DNA of 64,000 nucleotides from an uncultured Oscillospiraceae bacterium (GTDB lineage: Bacteria > Bacillota > Clostridia > Oscillospirales > Oscillospiraceae), in NCBI GenBank assembly GCA_934613505.1, contig CAKTTB010000012.1, forward strand, positions 6,545 to 70,544, read 5' to 3'. A program made the position numbers and the translations under genes. Position 1 is the first letter of the stretch. Each line of letters opens with the position of its first letter. This document shows, piece by piece, positions 1 to 10,812 of this stretch. Below the pieces are notes generated by a model. It was not told where the DNA came from and ran no database searches. It saw only the letters and a program-made list of their open reading frames with translations.

Positions 1-133
1 GCTGATTTCGGCGGTGGGGTGCCTGCTTATCTTTGGCGCGGACAATTTTATGATCCCGACCATGATCTGCATTCTGGCCGCGCTGTCCTTCCTGAAAAAA
101 CCGATCGAATCGAGGTTTGGAGACCTGTCATGA
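1..133 (+). CDS. azlC: AzlC family branched-chain amino acid exporter, 3' end only
   Basis: The window opens inside a gene whose last 43 codons, from base 2 to the TGA at 131-133, encode a hydrophobic stretch ([18 protein letters not shown]) with a short polar tail. Its stop overlaps the start of the next gene as ATGA. AzlC and AzlD together form a branched-chain amino acid exporter in the membrane, and such an overlapping pair is typical. The AzlC call rests mainly on the neighbour, since only the last membrane segment is present. Confidence 0.75.
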   Translation, partial: LISAVGCLLIFGADNFMIPTMICILAALSFLKKPIESRFGDLS

Positions 134-456
134 CACTTATGCAGCAGATCATTACCATCGGACTGTGCGCGCTCGGCACGATGCTGACGCGCTTTCTGCC
201 ATTTCTTATTTTCAATGAAAACAAAAAGACGCCCGCCTTTGTCCAGTATCTCGGCAGGGTCCTGCCCGGCGCGATTTTTGCCATGCTGGTCGTGTACTGC
301 CTGAAATCCGTCTCGCTCCGGCAGTACAGCTACGGACTTCCGGAGTTTCTGGCCATTTTCGTGACGGCCGGCCTGCATCTCTGGAAGCGGCAGATGCTCC
401 TTTCGATCGCGGGCGGCACGATTGTCTATATGCTTCTCATCCGCTTTGTCTTTTGA
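130..456 (+). CDS. azlD: AzlD family branched-chain amino acid transport protein
   Basis: A small integral membrane protein of 108 residues with about four hydrophobic helices and the early motif TMLTRFLPF followed by the charged NENKK, which matches the AzlD family (usually 100-110 residues). AzlD is the small partner of AzlC in exporting branched-chain amino acids. The start at 130 overlaps the azlC stop (ATGA), so translation is probably coupled; a longer reading from base 19 would run through azlC and is not credible. A strong terminator follows. Finding this pair directly before dnaA is unusual, since rpmH commonly lies near dnaA. Confidence 0.88.
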   Translation: MTLMQQIITIGLCALGTMLTRFLPFLIFNENKKTPAFVQYLGRVLPGAIFAMLVVYCLKSVSLRQYSYGLPEFLAIFVTAGLHLWKRQMLLSIAGGTIVYMLLIRFVF

Positions 457-462
457 GTATTT

Positions 463-498
463 TATCCTCCGGCATAAGGCTGCCGGAGGATATTTTTT
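463..498 (+). terminator. Rho-independent terminator after azlD
   Basis: An 11-bp perfect stem (ATCCTCCGGCA at 464-474 with its complement at 481-491) and a 6-base loop are followed by a run of T (ATTTTTTAT). It separates azlCD from dnaA. Confidence 0.88.
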
Positions 499-528
499 AT
501 TTATATAAAGAGTGTGGCGGTACTCCCC

Positions 529-569
529 TTGAAAACTGTCCACAATTGTGTTATGATTATTGTGTATAA
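529..569 (+). promoter_or_regulatory. dnaA promoter with embedded DnaA boxes
   Basis: TTGAAA at 529-534 and TATGAT at 552-557 are separated by 17 bases, a good sigma-A promoter. A DnaA-box-like CTGTCCACA (536-544, 7 of 9 matches to TTATCCACA) lies in the spacer, and TGTGTATAA (561-569, 8 of 9 to the reverse box) lies just after the -10. Both placements fit autorepression of dnaA by DnaA, which is known in other bacteria; here it is inferred. Confidence 0.75.
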
Positions 570-619
570 ATTTGTGATTTTTTTGCCCGCGCGGCATGGA
601 AGTTGGAAAGGAGCTGCGC

Positions 620-1936
620 ATGTATTCATCCGCTTACGTCTGGGCCAAGGTCCTCGGCCATATGGAGGCCAGACTGACGCCGCAGGTGGTCTCCACCTGG
701 TTTGACGATACTGAAATTCTCGAGCTGACCGACAATCAGCTGGTTCTCTATTCCCCGTCGTCGTTTCGCAAGGACATTATCCTCCGCCGCTGCCAGGGAT
801 ATATCAAGGAAGCGATGCAGGAGATCTTCCAGATGGACGTCACCGTGACCGTTCTGGATGAGACGGAGATCGAAGCCTATCGCGGTCGGCAGCAGAAGCC
901 GGAGTTTATCGAGTTTAATCCGCAGTTCACGTTCGATAATTTTGTTGTCGGCTCTTCCAACCGCTTTGCGCACGCCGCAGCCATCTCCGTCGCCAACAAT
1001 CCGGCGGAGACGTATAACCCTCTTTTCATCTACGGTCCGTCCGGCCTCGGCAAGACACACCTGCTCTACGCGATTGCGAGCGTCGTTCATAAAAATCATC
1101 CCAGCTACAACATCGTCTATATCAAGGGCGATCAGTTTACCAATGAGCTGATCGCCGCCCTGCAGGAAGGCCGCAACAACGAGTTCCGCAACAAATACCG
1201 CAATGCGGACCTGTTCCTCGTCGACGATATCCAGTTTATTGCCGGCAAGGAATCCACGCAGGAGGAATTTTTCCATACGTTCAATAACCTCTATGAGAAC
1301 CACCACCAGATCGTCCTGACCGCCGACCGGCCGCCCAATGAGATGCTCCGGCTGGAAGACCGTCTGAAAACGCGGTTCGAGTGGGGCCTGATCGCGGACA
1401 TTCAGCCGCCCGACTATGAGACGCGCATGGCGATTATCAAAAATAAATCCGTCTCGCTCGGTTTTGAACTGCCGGACGATGTGTGCTCGTTCATCGCGGA
1501 AAACGTCACCTCCAATGTCCGTCTTCTCGAGGGCACCGTCAAGAAGATCCGCGCCTACCACGATCTTGACAACATGGAGCTGACCGTCCCGAATGTGTCC
1601 CGCGCCATCAAGGACATGTATAACCGCGAAAAGGCCGAAAGCCTGCCGACGCCGAGCCTCATCATCGGAGAGGTCTCCCGCTTCTATAACATCGAGGAAT
1701 CCGTCATCCGCGGCACGCTCAAGAATAAAAACACTGCCGAAGCGCGGCAGGTCGCCATGTATCTGGTGCGGAAGCTCACGAATCTCTCGCTTCCCGATAT
1801 CGGCAAGGAATTTGGCCGCGACCACTCGACCGTTATCCATTCTCTCAAAAAGGTCGAGCAGCAGCTTGCCGCCGGCACCGGCGGTCTGCAGGACAACATC
1901 CGGGACATTACGGCAAATATCAACAGTAAGCTGTAA
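620..1936 (+). CDS. dnaA: Chromosomal replication initiator DnaA
   Basis: DnaA binds DnaA boxes at oriC, melts the origin and loads the helicase. The 438-residue product has the four domains in order: an N-terminal interaction domain (about 1-85), a short linker, the AAA+ ATPase with Walker A GPSGLGKT (139-146) and Walker B LFLVDDIQF (198-206), and a C-terminal DNA-binding domain with the DnaA signature FGRDHSTVIHSLKKVE. The ATG at 620 is preferred because GGAAAGGAG lies 7 bases upstream; an upstream in-frame ATG at 596 lacks a ribosome site. The gene is first in the dnaA-dnaN-yaaA-recF-remB-gyrB-gyrA series. Confidence 0.98.
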   Translation: MYSSAYVWAKVLGHMEARLTPQVVSTWFDDTEILELTDNQLVLYSPSSFRKDIILRRCQGYIKEAMQEIFQMDVTVTVLDETEIEAYRGRQQKPEFIEFNPQFTFDNFVVGSSNRFAHAAAISVANNPAETYNPLFIYGPSGLGKTHLLYAIASVVHKNHPSYNIVYIKGDQFTNELIAALQEGRNNEFRNKYRNADLFLVDDIQFIAGKESTQEEFFHTFNNLYENHHQIVLTADRPPNEMLRLEDRLKTRFEWGLIADIQPPDYETRMAIIKNKSVSLGFELPDDVCSFIAENVTSNVRLLEGTVKKIRAYHDLDNMELTVPNVSRAIKDMYNREKAESLPTPSLIIGEVSRFYNIEESVIRGTLKNKNTAEARQVAMYLVRKLTNLSLPDIGKEFGRDHSTVIHSLKKVEQQLAAGTGGLQDNIRDITANINSKL

Positions 1937-2169
1937 TTTATAAACACCCGGCTGTGGAATCCACAGAGTCTCCCTGTTGAAAGCTGTGAAACGCATGTTT
2001 CACAAAATTGGCTGTTGATAACAATTTGAATCCTCCACATGAGGGTGTGGAGAAAAAAGCATTGCCGCGTCAGGCTCTGCACCACTTTTCCACATAAATT
2101 TTCCCTACTGCTACGTACTTCTAAAAAAAATCCTTTCTTTCTCTTGAAAGAAGAAACGGAGGAGTTTTC
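1937..2169 (+). other. Probable oriC region (dnaA-dnaN intergenic, DnaA boxes)
   Basis: This 233-base gap carries several sequences close to the DnaA box TTATCCACA or its reverse TGTGGATAA: a double half-site CTGTGGAATCCACAG (1952-1966), TCCTCCACA (2031-2039), TGTGGAGAA (2046-2054) and TTTTCCACA (2086-2094). It also has an inverted repeat TGTGAAAC-GCAT-GTTTCACA (1985-2004) and AT-rich stretches (around 2005-2030 and 2090-2130) that could be the unwinding element. The dnaA-dnaN gap is the standard oriC site in Firmicutes. No box is a perfect match, so exact sites are tentative. Confidence 0.8.
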
Positions 2170-3282
2170 ATGAAATTTACCTGTGAAAAAACCGCGCTCG
2201 TCAACGCGATCTCCATCGCCTCCCGCACGGTCGCGCAGAAAAGCACCATTCCCGCGCTCGAGGGAATCTACATCAGAGCAGGTGTCAAGCTGACGCTTTC
2301 CGGTTATAATCTCGAAACGGGCATCACCATTTCCGTCGACGCCAACATCGAAGAGACCGGCGCCTGCATCATGCCGTCCCGCCTGTTCTTCGATATCATC
2401 CGCAAGCTGCCGGACGATACGGTCTCCATCAGCGTGGATTCCTCCTTCAAGGTCTCCATCCGCGGCGGCATTTCCTCGTTCTCCATCACGGCCATGTCCT
2501 CCGAGGATTATCCGGAGCTGCCGGAGGTCGATTCGGAAAAGGGAATCCAGCTGCCGCAGAACGAACTGAAAGCCATGATCGGCGGCACGAGCTTCGCCGT
2601 CAGCGAAAATCAGGCGCGTCCCATCCATACCGGGTGCCTGTTCGAGGTGGACGACACATCCATCACCGTCGTTGCCGTCGACGGCTACCGTCTGGCGCTG
2701 CGCCGCTGGACGACGGAAGAGCCGATCGGGCGGAAATTAAAATTTGTCGTTCCGGCCGCAGCGTTGAAGGAAACGGAAAAAATCCTCGGCGATACGGACG
2801 AAAACTGCACGTTTTACCTTGGCTCCAAGCATATTCTTTTTACCATCGGCGAGGCGACGCTCGTCTGCCGGCTGCTCGAGGGTGAGTTCCTTGACTGGCG
2901 GCGCGTTCTTCCGCAGAACCAGCCAATCAAGCTGGCGGTCAACGTGGCAAAAATGACCGATTCCATCGAGCGCGTCGGCCTCATCATCTCGGAAAAGCTC
3001 AAAAGCCCGGTCCGCTGCCGCTTCGGCGAAAATACCGCAGATTTCCGCTCTGTCTCCACCATCGGCGAAGCGCACGACGTCTGCCAGATCGCAGGCGATG
3101 GGCAGGATATGGAGATCGGCTTCAACTGCCGGTATCTGCTCGACGCGCTGCGCGCGATCCCGGATGCGGAATGTTCGCTCGAGCTGGTCAACGGACTGAG
3201 CCCCATCGTCATGAATCCGTGCGACGGCTCCGGCCGGTACAGCTATATGGTCCTGCCGGTACGGCTGAAAGCGGGGGAATAA
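2170..3282 (+). CDS. dnaN: DNA polymerase III beta subunit (sliding clamp)
   Basis: The 370-residue product matches the bacterial beta clamp in length and in start (MKFTCEKTALVNAISIASR) with the three repeated clamp folds and the C-terminal motif YMVLPVRL. It forms the dimeric ring that tethers replicative polymerase to DNA. The start at 2170 has the ribosome site ACGGAGGAG. The next gene begins one base after the stop, so dnaN, yaaA and recF are probably cotranscribed. Confidence 0.98.
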   Translation: MKFTCEKTALVNAISIASRTVAQKSTIPALEGIYIRAGVKLTLSGYNLETGITISVDANIEETGACIMPSRLFFDIIRKLPDDTVSISVDSSFKVSIRGGISSFSITAMSSEDYPELPEVDSEKGIQLPQNELKAMIGGTSFAVSENQARPIHTGCLFEVDDTSITVVAVDGYRLALRRWTTEEPIGRKLKFVVPAAALKETEKILGDTDENCTFYLGSKHILFTIGEATLVCRLLEGEFLDWRRVLPQNQPIKLAVNVAKMTDSIERVGLIISEKLKSPVRCRFGENTADFRSVSTIGEAHDVCQIAGDGQDMEIGFNCRYLLDALRAIPDAECSLELVNGLSPIVMNPCDGSGRYSYMVLPVRLKAGE

Positions 3283-3283
3283 G

Positions 3284-3538
3284 ATGAAGGTCAGAGTTAC
3301 GAAAAAGCTGGCGGACAGCCCCATTGAGATCCCTATCCATACAGAATTTATCAAGCTGCAGGATTTTCTGAAGTTTGCCAACGCGATTGAGTCCGGCGGC
3401 ATGGCCAAGACCTTTATTCAGGAGGGCGATGTTCTCGTGAACGGCGAGGTCTGCACCATGCGCGGCAAAAAGCTGCATCCCGGCGACAAGGTCACGTTTA
3501 TGGCGAACACCTGGCTCGTCACACAGGAGCAGGCATGA
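3284..3538 (+). CDS. yaaA: S4-domain RNA-binding protein (YaaA/RlbA family)
   Basis: An 84-residue protein consisting of a single S4 RNA-binding fold: the central segment LQDFLKFANAIESGGMAK followed by QEGDVLVNGEVCTMRGKKL is the classic S4 pattern. The position between dnaN and recF is that of Bacillus yaaA (rlbA), thought to act in ribosome assembly or RNA binding. Its stop overlaps the recF start (ATGA at 3535-3538). Confidence 0.9.
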   Translation: MKVRVTKKLADSPIEIPIHTEFIKLQDFLKFANAIESGGMAKTFIQEGDVLVNGEVCTMRGKKLHPGDKVTFMANTWLVTQEQA

Positions 3539-4643
3539 AGATCGACGCGCTGCAGCTGTATGATTTCCGCAATTATGCGTCGGCTGCCGTTCATCTGCAC
3601 CCCGGCGTCAATCTCATCGTAGGGGAAAATGCGCAGGGAAAGACGAATCTTCTGGAATCGGTCTTTTACTTATCGACCGGCCGGAGCTTCCGGACGGCGC
3701 GCGGACAGGAGCTGATCCGCTTCGGGGCGGAATTTGCAGATCTTGAATGCCGCCTGCAGTCCGGTGGGCGAGAGCAGTCGCTGCGCGCTGTGCTGTTTTC
3801 CGGCCGCCGGCCGCGGCAGATCTATATTGGAGGCGTCAAGCAGCGCTCGGCCGCCAATTTGCCGGGCGTTCTGACGACGGTCCTGTTCTGCCCGGACGAC
3901 CTTCTGATTTTGAAAAGCGGCGCCGCCTGCCGAAGAAAGCTCATCGACACCGCCCTTTGTCAGCTGCGGCCCGGCTATGCGCAGGCACTCGGCGAATATC
4001 AGAAGCTGCTGGACAGCAAGGCCAGAATTCTGAAGGATTACCACGACCGGCCGTCTCTTCTTGAGCCGCTGCCGGAATTTAATCTGCGCATGGCGCAGGT
4101 CGGCGCGATCCTCATTTCCTACCGCGCCAGATACCTGCGAGAGCTGTCGCAACAGGCGGGGCTGTATCACGAGGAATTTTCCGGCGGCCGCGAAACGCTG
4201 ACGCTGGATTATCAGACAGTCTCGACGATCACAGATCCGTTCGCGGAAAAGGCCGTCCTCTTTGCGCAACTGGCGGAGCATCAGAAGCAGCACGCGCGTG
4301 CGGAGCTGGAGTCCGGTCAGTGCCTGTCCGGCCCGCACAAGGACGATTTTGAAGCGAAGCTCGGCGAGCTGTCCGTCAAGTCCTTCGGCTCGCAGGGACA
4401 GACGCGGACAGCGGCCATCAGTCTGAAGCTCGCCGAGCGTGAGCTGTTCCGCAGGGACACCGGGGAAGAGCCGGTGCTGCTGCTGGACGATGTACTGTCC
4501 GAGCTGGACGCAAAGCGGCAGGATTTTGTTCTCAATCAGATCAAAACGGGGCAGGTCCTCATTACCTGCTGCGAGCCGGAACGGCTGACGGACGTCGGAA
4601 AGAAGATTTTGATCGAGCATGGGCAGATCCGGGAGGATGCAGC

Positions 4644-4653
<10 letters not shown>
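3535..4653 (+). CDS. recF: DNA replication and repair protein RecF
   Basis: RecF is an SMC-like ATPase that helps load RecA at gaps during recombinational repair. The 372-residue product has Walker A GENAQGKTN at about 30-38, the RecF stretch FYLSTGRSFR soon after, and near the C-terminus the ABC-type signature region and Walker B LLLDDVLSELD. Length and order fit the family. The start overlaps the yaaA stop by four bases, and the next gene overlaps the recF end by ten, so the whole block is translationally compact. Confidence 0.97.
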
Positions 4654-6885
<2,232 letters not shown>

Positions 6886-6894
6886 GCATAAAAA

Positions 6895-7036
6895 AGCCTT
6901 CCCCCGGGGGAAGGTGGCGCGCAGCGCCGGATGAGGGATTGCAGGCACGATCGACACTGCAAAGCAGATATTCGGTGCATACAGTCCCTCATCAGTCACG
7001 GCTTCGCCGTGCCAGTTTCCCCGGAGGGGAAGCCGA
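6895..7036 (+). repeat. Palindromic repeat element, copy A (gyrB-gyrA gap)
   Basis: The element begins with the hairpin CCTTCCCCCGGGGGAAGG, then GTGGC, a second hairpin GGCGC-GCA-GCGCC and GATGAGGGA. After a spacer of about 50 bases it ends with TCCCTCATCAGTC, the hairpin CACGGCTTCGCCGTG and the hairpin CCCCGGAGGGG. The GATGAGGGA/TCCCTCATC arms are complementary, so the whole can fold as one long palindrome. Copies B (33753) and C (55921) share the layout but differ in arm sequence. It could act as a transcript-processing or termination structure between gyrB and gyrA. Confidence 0.8.
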
Positions 7037-7067
7037 ACTCCTACCCTGAAAAGGAGACCCATGTTTT

Positions 7068-9581
7068 ATGGCACATAAAAAAGATTACAAGCCCGAGGAC
7101 ATTCTGTTCCCGGAGCAGCATATCGTGCAGTCAGAGCTTGTCCATGAGATGAAAAGCTCGTATATCGACTATGCTATGTCCGTCATCGTCGGGCGTGCGC
7201 TTCCGGACGTGCGCGACGGTCTGAAGCCGGTCCACCGGCGCATTCTCTACGCCATGTACGAGGATGGTCTGACCTCTGACAAGCCGTTCAAGAAATCGGC
7301 AACCTGCGTCGGCGACGTACTGGGTCGGTATCATCCGCACGGCGACGCGTCGGTCTATGACGCGATGGTGCGTCTGGCGCAGGATTTTTCCATGCGCTAT
7401 CCGCTGGTCGACGGCCACGGCAACTTCGGCTCCGTTGACGGCGATCCCCCCGCGGCCTACCGTTACACCGAGGCCAGAATGTCGAAGCTCTGCAACGAAA
7501 TGCTGCGCGATATCGATAAGGATACCGTCGACTGGGACCCGAACTTCGACGAATCGAGAAAAGAGCCGCGCGTGCTGCCGTCCCGCTTCCCGAATCTGCT
7601 GGTCAACGGCTCGTCGGGCATTGCCGTCGGCATGGCGACCAATATCCCGCCGCACAACCTGCGCGAGGTCATCGACGCCTGCGTCTGCATTCTGGACAAT
7701 CCCGAGGCGGAGTTGGCCGACCTCATGGAGTACATCAAGGGGCCGGACTTCCCGACAAAGGGCATGATCATGGGCCGCAGCGGCATCCGTGCCGCCTACG
7801 CCACTGGCCGCGGCAAGATCACCGTCCGCGCCAGAACGGAATTTGAAGAGTTCGGCCAGAACCGCGAACGCATCATCGTCACCGAGCTTCCGTATCAGGT
7901 CAACAAGCGCCAGCTCATCGCCGCCATGGCCGAGCAGGTGCGCGACAAGCGGCTCGAGGGCATTTCCGACATTCGCGACGAGACTGACCGCAACGGCATG
8001 CGCATCGTCATCGAACTCAAAAAGGATGCGAACCCGCAGGTCGTTCTGAACCGTCTTTTTGCCCAGACGCAGATGCAGATCACCTTTGGCGTGACGATGC
8101 TGGCGCTGGTCAATAACCAGCAGCAGCCGAAGATCCTGTCTCTTCGTCACATGCTGGACGAGTATCTGGCCTTCCAGGAGGAGATCATCACCCGACGGAC
8201 GCAGTATGATCTCAAAAAAGCGCTCGAGCGGCAGCACGTGCTGCAGGGTCTGCTCATCGCCGAAGACAACATCGACGAGGTCATCAAGACTATCCGTGAG
8301 AGCTATGACAACGCAAAAGAGCGCCTGATGGCGCGCTTCAATCTGTCCGAAATTCAGGCACAGGTCGTGCTCGACATGCAGCTCAAGCGCCTGCAGGGTC
8401 TCGAGCGTGAAAAGCTCGAAGCGGAATACGAGGAGCTTGAAAAGCGCATCGCGTATTACCGCGAGCTTCTGTCCAACGAGGAGATGCTCAAGGGCGTCCT
8501 CAAGGACGAGCTGATCGCCATCCGCGATAAGTTCGGCGACGACCGGAAGACGGAGATCCAGGACGTCGAGGATGAGATCGACATCGAGGATCTCATCGAG
8601 GAGGAGCAGTGCGTCTTTACGCTTTCCCACGCGGGCTACTGCAAGCGCGTCCCGGCTTCGACCTATCGCAGCCAGAAGCGCGGCGGCCGCGGCGTTACCG
8701 GCATGACGACGAAGGAAGAGGACTTTGTCGAAGGCGTTTTCTCCGCCTCTACGCATGACTATATCCTCTTCTTCACGAACCTCGGCAAGGTCCACCGCCG
8801 CAAGGGCTATCAGATCCCCGAGGCCGGACGCACGGCCAAGGGCACGAATCTTGTCAATATCCTTCCGTTTGAGCCTGGCGAAAAGGTCACGGCGGGCATC
8901 ACTGTCCACGAATTTGACGAGGATAATCTCGTCTTCGTCACGAAGAACGGCGTCGTCAAGCGCCTGACGCTCTCGAGCCTCAATACGGCACGCAAGGCCG
9001 GCATCCGCGCGCTGACGCTGACCGAGGGCGACGAGCTGATCGCCGTCATGAAGACTGACGGGAATCAGGATATCATGCTCGCGACGGCGAACGGCATGGC
9101 CATCTGCTTTAATGAGAACGACGTGCGCGTCATGGGGCGTGATGCCGCAGGCGTGCGCGGGATCGCGCTGGACGCAGGCGACTATGTCATCGGCGCAGGC
9201 ATTGCCGAAAAGGGCAAGCAGTTGCTGACCGTCACCGAGTTCGGCTACGGCAAGCGCACGCAGATTGAGGAATATATGCGCCTTGGCGAGGACGGCCAGC
9301 GCCGTCCGCAGCAGCGCGGCGGCAAGGGCCTGAAAAACTACAACATCACCGCCAAGACCGGCCGCATCGCGGGCGTCGCCATCGTGGAAGACAGTGACGA
9401 CGTCATGATGATCGAGAGCGGCGGCGTGCTTATCCGTATGGCAGCGGCGGATATCAATGTCTACAAGCGCGATACGCAGGGCGTCATTCTCATGCGCATC
9501 GAGCAGGGCAGCCGCGTGATCTCCGTGGAGCGTCTTTCGCCGGAGACGGACGGCGAGACGGCGGAGCAGGAAGACGCATGA
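7068..9581 (+). CDS. gyrA: DNA gyrase subunit A
   Basis: GyrA breaks and rejoins DNA through a tyrosine. The 837-residue product has the conserved [16 protein letters not shown], the quinolone-determining region with [10 protein letters not shown], and the catalytic tyrosine in AAYRYTEAR (Y133). A C-terminal beta-pinwheel domain carries the GyrA box QRGGKGL at about residue 747, which marks gyrase instead of topoisomerase IV. The quinolone-contact site equivalent to E. coli Ser83 is Ala94. The start at 7068 follows AAAAGGAGACC. The stop overlaps rnhA (ATGA). Confidence 0.97.
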   Translation: MAHKKDYKPEDILFPEQHIVQSELVHEMKSSYIDYAMSVIVGRALPDVRDGLKPVHRRILYAMYEDGLTSDKPFKKSATCVGDVLGRYHPHGDASVYDAMVRLAQDFSMRYPLVDGHGNFGSVDGDPPAAYRYTEARMSKLCNEMLRDIDKDTVDWDPNFDESRKEPRVLPSRFPNLLVNGSSGIAVGMATNIPPHNLREVIDACVCILDNPEAELADLMEYIKGPDFPTKGMIMGRSGIRAAYATGRGKITVRARTEFEEFGQNRERIIVTELPYQVNKRQLIAAMAEQVRDKRLEGISDIRDETDRNGMRIVIELKKDANPQVVLNRLFAQTQMQITFGVTMLALVNNQQQPKILSLRHMLDEYLAFQEEIITRRTQYDLKKALERQHVLQGLLIAEDNIDEVIKTIRESYDNAKERLMARFNLSEIQAQVVLDMQLKRLQGLEREKLEAEYEELEKRIAYYRELLSNEEMLKGVLKDELIAIRDKFGDDRKTEIQDVEDEIDIEDLIEEEQCVFTLSHAGYCKRVPASTYRSQKRGGRGVTGMTTKEEDFVEGVFSASTHDYILFFTNLGKVHRRKGYQIPEAGRTAKGTNLVNILPFEPGEKVTAGITVHEFDEDNLVFVTKNGVVKRLTLSSLNTARKAGIRALTLTEGDELIAVMKTDGNQDIMLATANGMAICFNENDVRVMGRDAAGVRGIALDAGDYVIGAGIAEKGKQLLTVTEFGYGKRTQIEEYMRLGEDGQRRPQQRGGKGLKNYNITAKTGRIAGVAIVEDSDDVMMIESGGVLIRMAAADINVYKRDTQGVILMRIEQGSRVISVERLSPETDGETAEQEDA

Positions 9582-10015
9582 AGACCGTCACCGTCTACAC
9601 CGACGGCGCCTGCTCCGGCAATCCTGGCCCCGGCGGCTGGTGCGCAATCCTGGAGTATCAGGGCCACGAAAAAATGATCTCCGGCGGCGAGCCGTCCACG
9701 ACCAACAACCGCATGGAGCTGACAGCCGTCATCGAGGCGCTGCTGGCCCTGCGGGAGCCGTGCGTGGTGGAGCTGTATTCCGATTCCAAATACGTCATTG
9801 ACGCGCTGGAAAAGGGCTGGGCATGGGGCTGGCGGAAAAAGGGCTGGATCAAGTCCGACAAAAAGCCCGCCCTCAACCCGGATCTGTGGGAAAGGCTCCT
9901 CGGCCTTGTGAGCCAGCACGAACTGCACTACCACTGGGTCAAGGGCCACGAATCGAACGAAAAAAATAACCGCTGCGACGAGCAGGCGGTCATCGAAAGC
10001 CGGAAGTTCAAATAA
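9578..10015 (+). CDS. rnhA: Ribonuclease HI
   Basis: A 145-residue RNase HI that removes RNA from RNA-DNA hybrids. The catalytic DEDD residues are visible: D9 in [15 protein letters not shown]47 in NNRMELTA, D69 in LYSDSKYV and D134 in RCDEQA, with H124 in the HWVKGHE loop. The basic protrusion (WGWRKKGW) typical of E. coli-type enzymes is present. It starts inside the gyrA stop codon, so it is probably coupled to gyrA. Confidence 0.97.
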   Translation: MKTVTVYTDGACSGNPGPGGWCAILEYQGHEKMISGGEPSTTNNRMELTAVIEALLALREPCVVELYSDSKYVIDALEKGWAWGWRKKGWIKSDKKPALNPDLWERLLGLVSQHELHYHWVKGHESNEKNNRCDEQAVIESRKFK

Positions 10016-10020
10016 TCGCA

Positions 10021-10052
10021 AAAACAGGAGACCACAAGGTCTCCTGTTTTTT
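10021..10052. terminator. Bidirectional terminator between rnhA and tatD
   Basis: A perfect 13-bp stem (AAAACAGGAGACC / GGTCTCCTGTTTT) with an ACAA loop is flanked by A and T runs, so it can stop transcription from both converging genes. Confidence 0.9.
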
Positions 10053-10809
10053 ATATCCGGAAGCAGCGTTTGGCGTTTTCGGCGGTCGCGGCGGCGACGG
10101 ATTCCGGGGAGAGGCCGCGGAGGTCTGCAATTTTTTTTGCGACATACGGGACAAGGCTCGGGTCGCAGCGGCGGCCGCGGAAGGGTTCCGGCGCCATGTA
10201 GGGGCAGTCGGTCTCGATGAGGATACGGTCCAGCGGGATGTTTGCGGCGGTCTCCACGGCCTTGCGCGCGTTTTTGAACGTCACGACGCCTGTGAAGCCG
10301 ATGTACCAGCCGCGCTTTATAAGCTCCTTCGCCATCTCGTAGCTGCCGGAGAAGCAGTGGAACACGCCGCGAAGGGTCGGAAACTCCTCAAGGATGCGCA
10401 GCCCATCCTCGTGCGCTTCACGCTCGTGGATGACGACGGGCATGGACAGCTCCTGCGCGAGCGCCAGCTGCATGCGGAAGGCGCGCTTCTGTACCTCGCG
10501 GCCGGGCTCTTCATAATGATAGTCCAGACCAATTTCGCCGATGGCCTTCACGCGCGGGTTTTTGCAAAGCCCGCGATAGACCGCGATCCGCGCTTCGTTC
10601 ACCTGCTCTGCGTCGTCCGGATGGCTGCCGACGGCGGCGTGGACCCAGTCAAAGCGCTCCGCCAGCTGCACCGCCTTTTCCGACGACGGCAGATCGAAGC
10701 CGATCTCCATCATGCCGGTGACGGACGCGGCCTTCATGTTGTCCACAACGGTGTCAAAGTCCTGTGAAAAACAGTCCTCGGTCAGATGTGCGTGTGAATC
10801 AAAATACAT
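10051..10809 (-). CDS. tatD: TatD family metal-dependent hydrolase / DNase
   Basis: TatD proteins are metal-dependent deoxyribonucleases of the amidohydrolase fold. The 252-residue product starts with the metal-binding HxH in YFDSHAHL and includes GEIGLDYH, VIHEREAHED and a late LIETDCPYMAP, the standard TatD signatures. It lies three bases downstream of mnmG on the same strand, with a ribosome site AAGGAG inside the end of mnmG, so the two form an operon. Confidence 0.93.
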   Translation of the reverse strand: MYFDSHAHLTEDCFSQDFDTVVDNMKAASVTGMMEIGFDLPSSEKAVQLAERFDWVHAAVGSHPDDAEQVNEARIAVYRGLCKNPRVKAIGEIGLDYHYEEPGREVQKRAFRMQLALAQELSMPVVIHEREAHEDGLRILEEFPTLRGVFHCFSGSYEMAKELIKRGWYIGFTGVVTFKNARKAVETAANIPLDRILIETDCPYMAPEPFRGRRCDPSLVPYVAKKIADLRGLSPESVAAATAENAKRCFRI

Positions 10810-10812
10810 GGT

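Noticed and set aside
626-1996. Long open frame antisense to dnaA, and similar long antisense frames under gyrB, gyrA, mfd, aspS, ppdK and mnmE
   Set aside because: They mirror the codon pattern of GC-rich genes on the other strand, have no recognisable domains, and lack ribosome sites.
1985-2004. Inverted repeat TGTGAAAC / GTTTCACA as a possible parS site
   Set aside because: parS reads TGTTTCACGTGAAACA; here the half-sites are in the swapped order with a GCAT spacer. No true parS was seen in the window.
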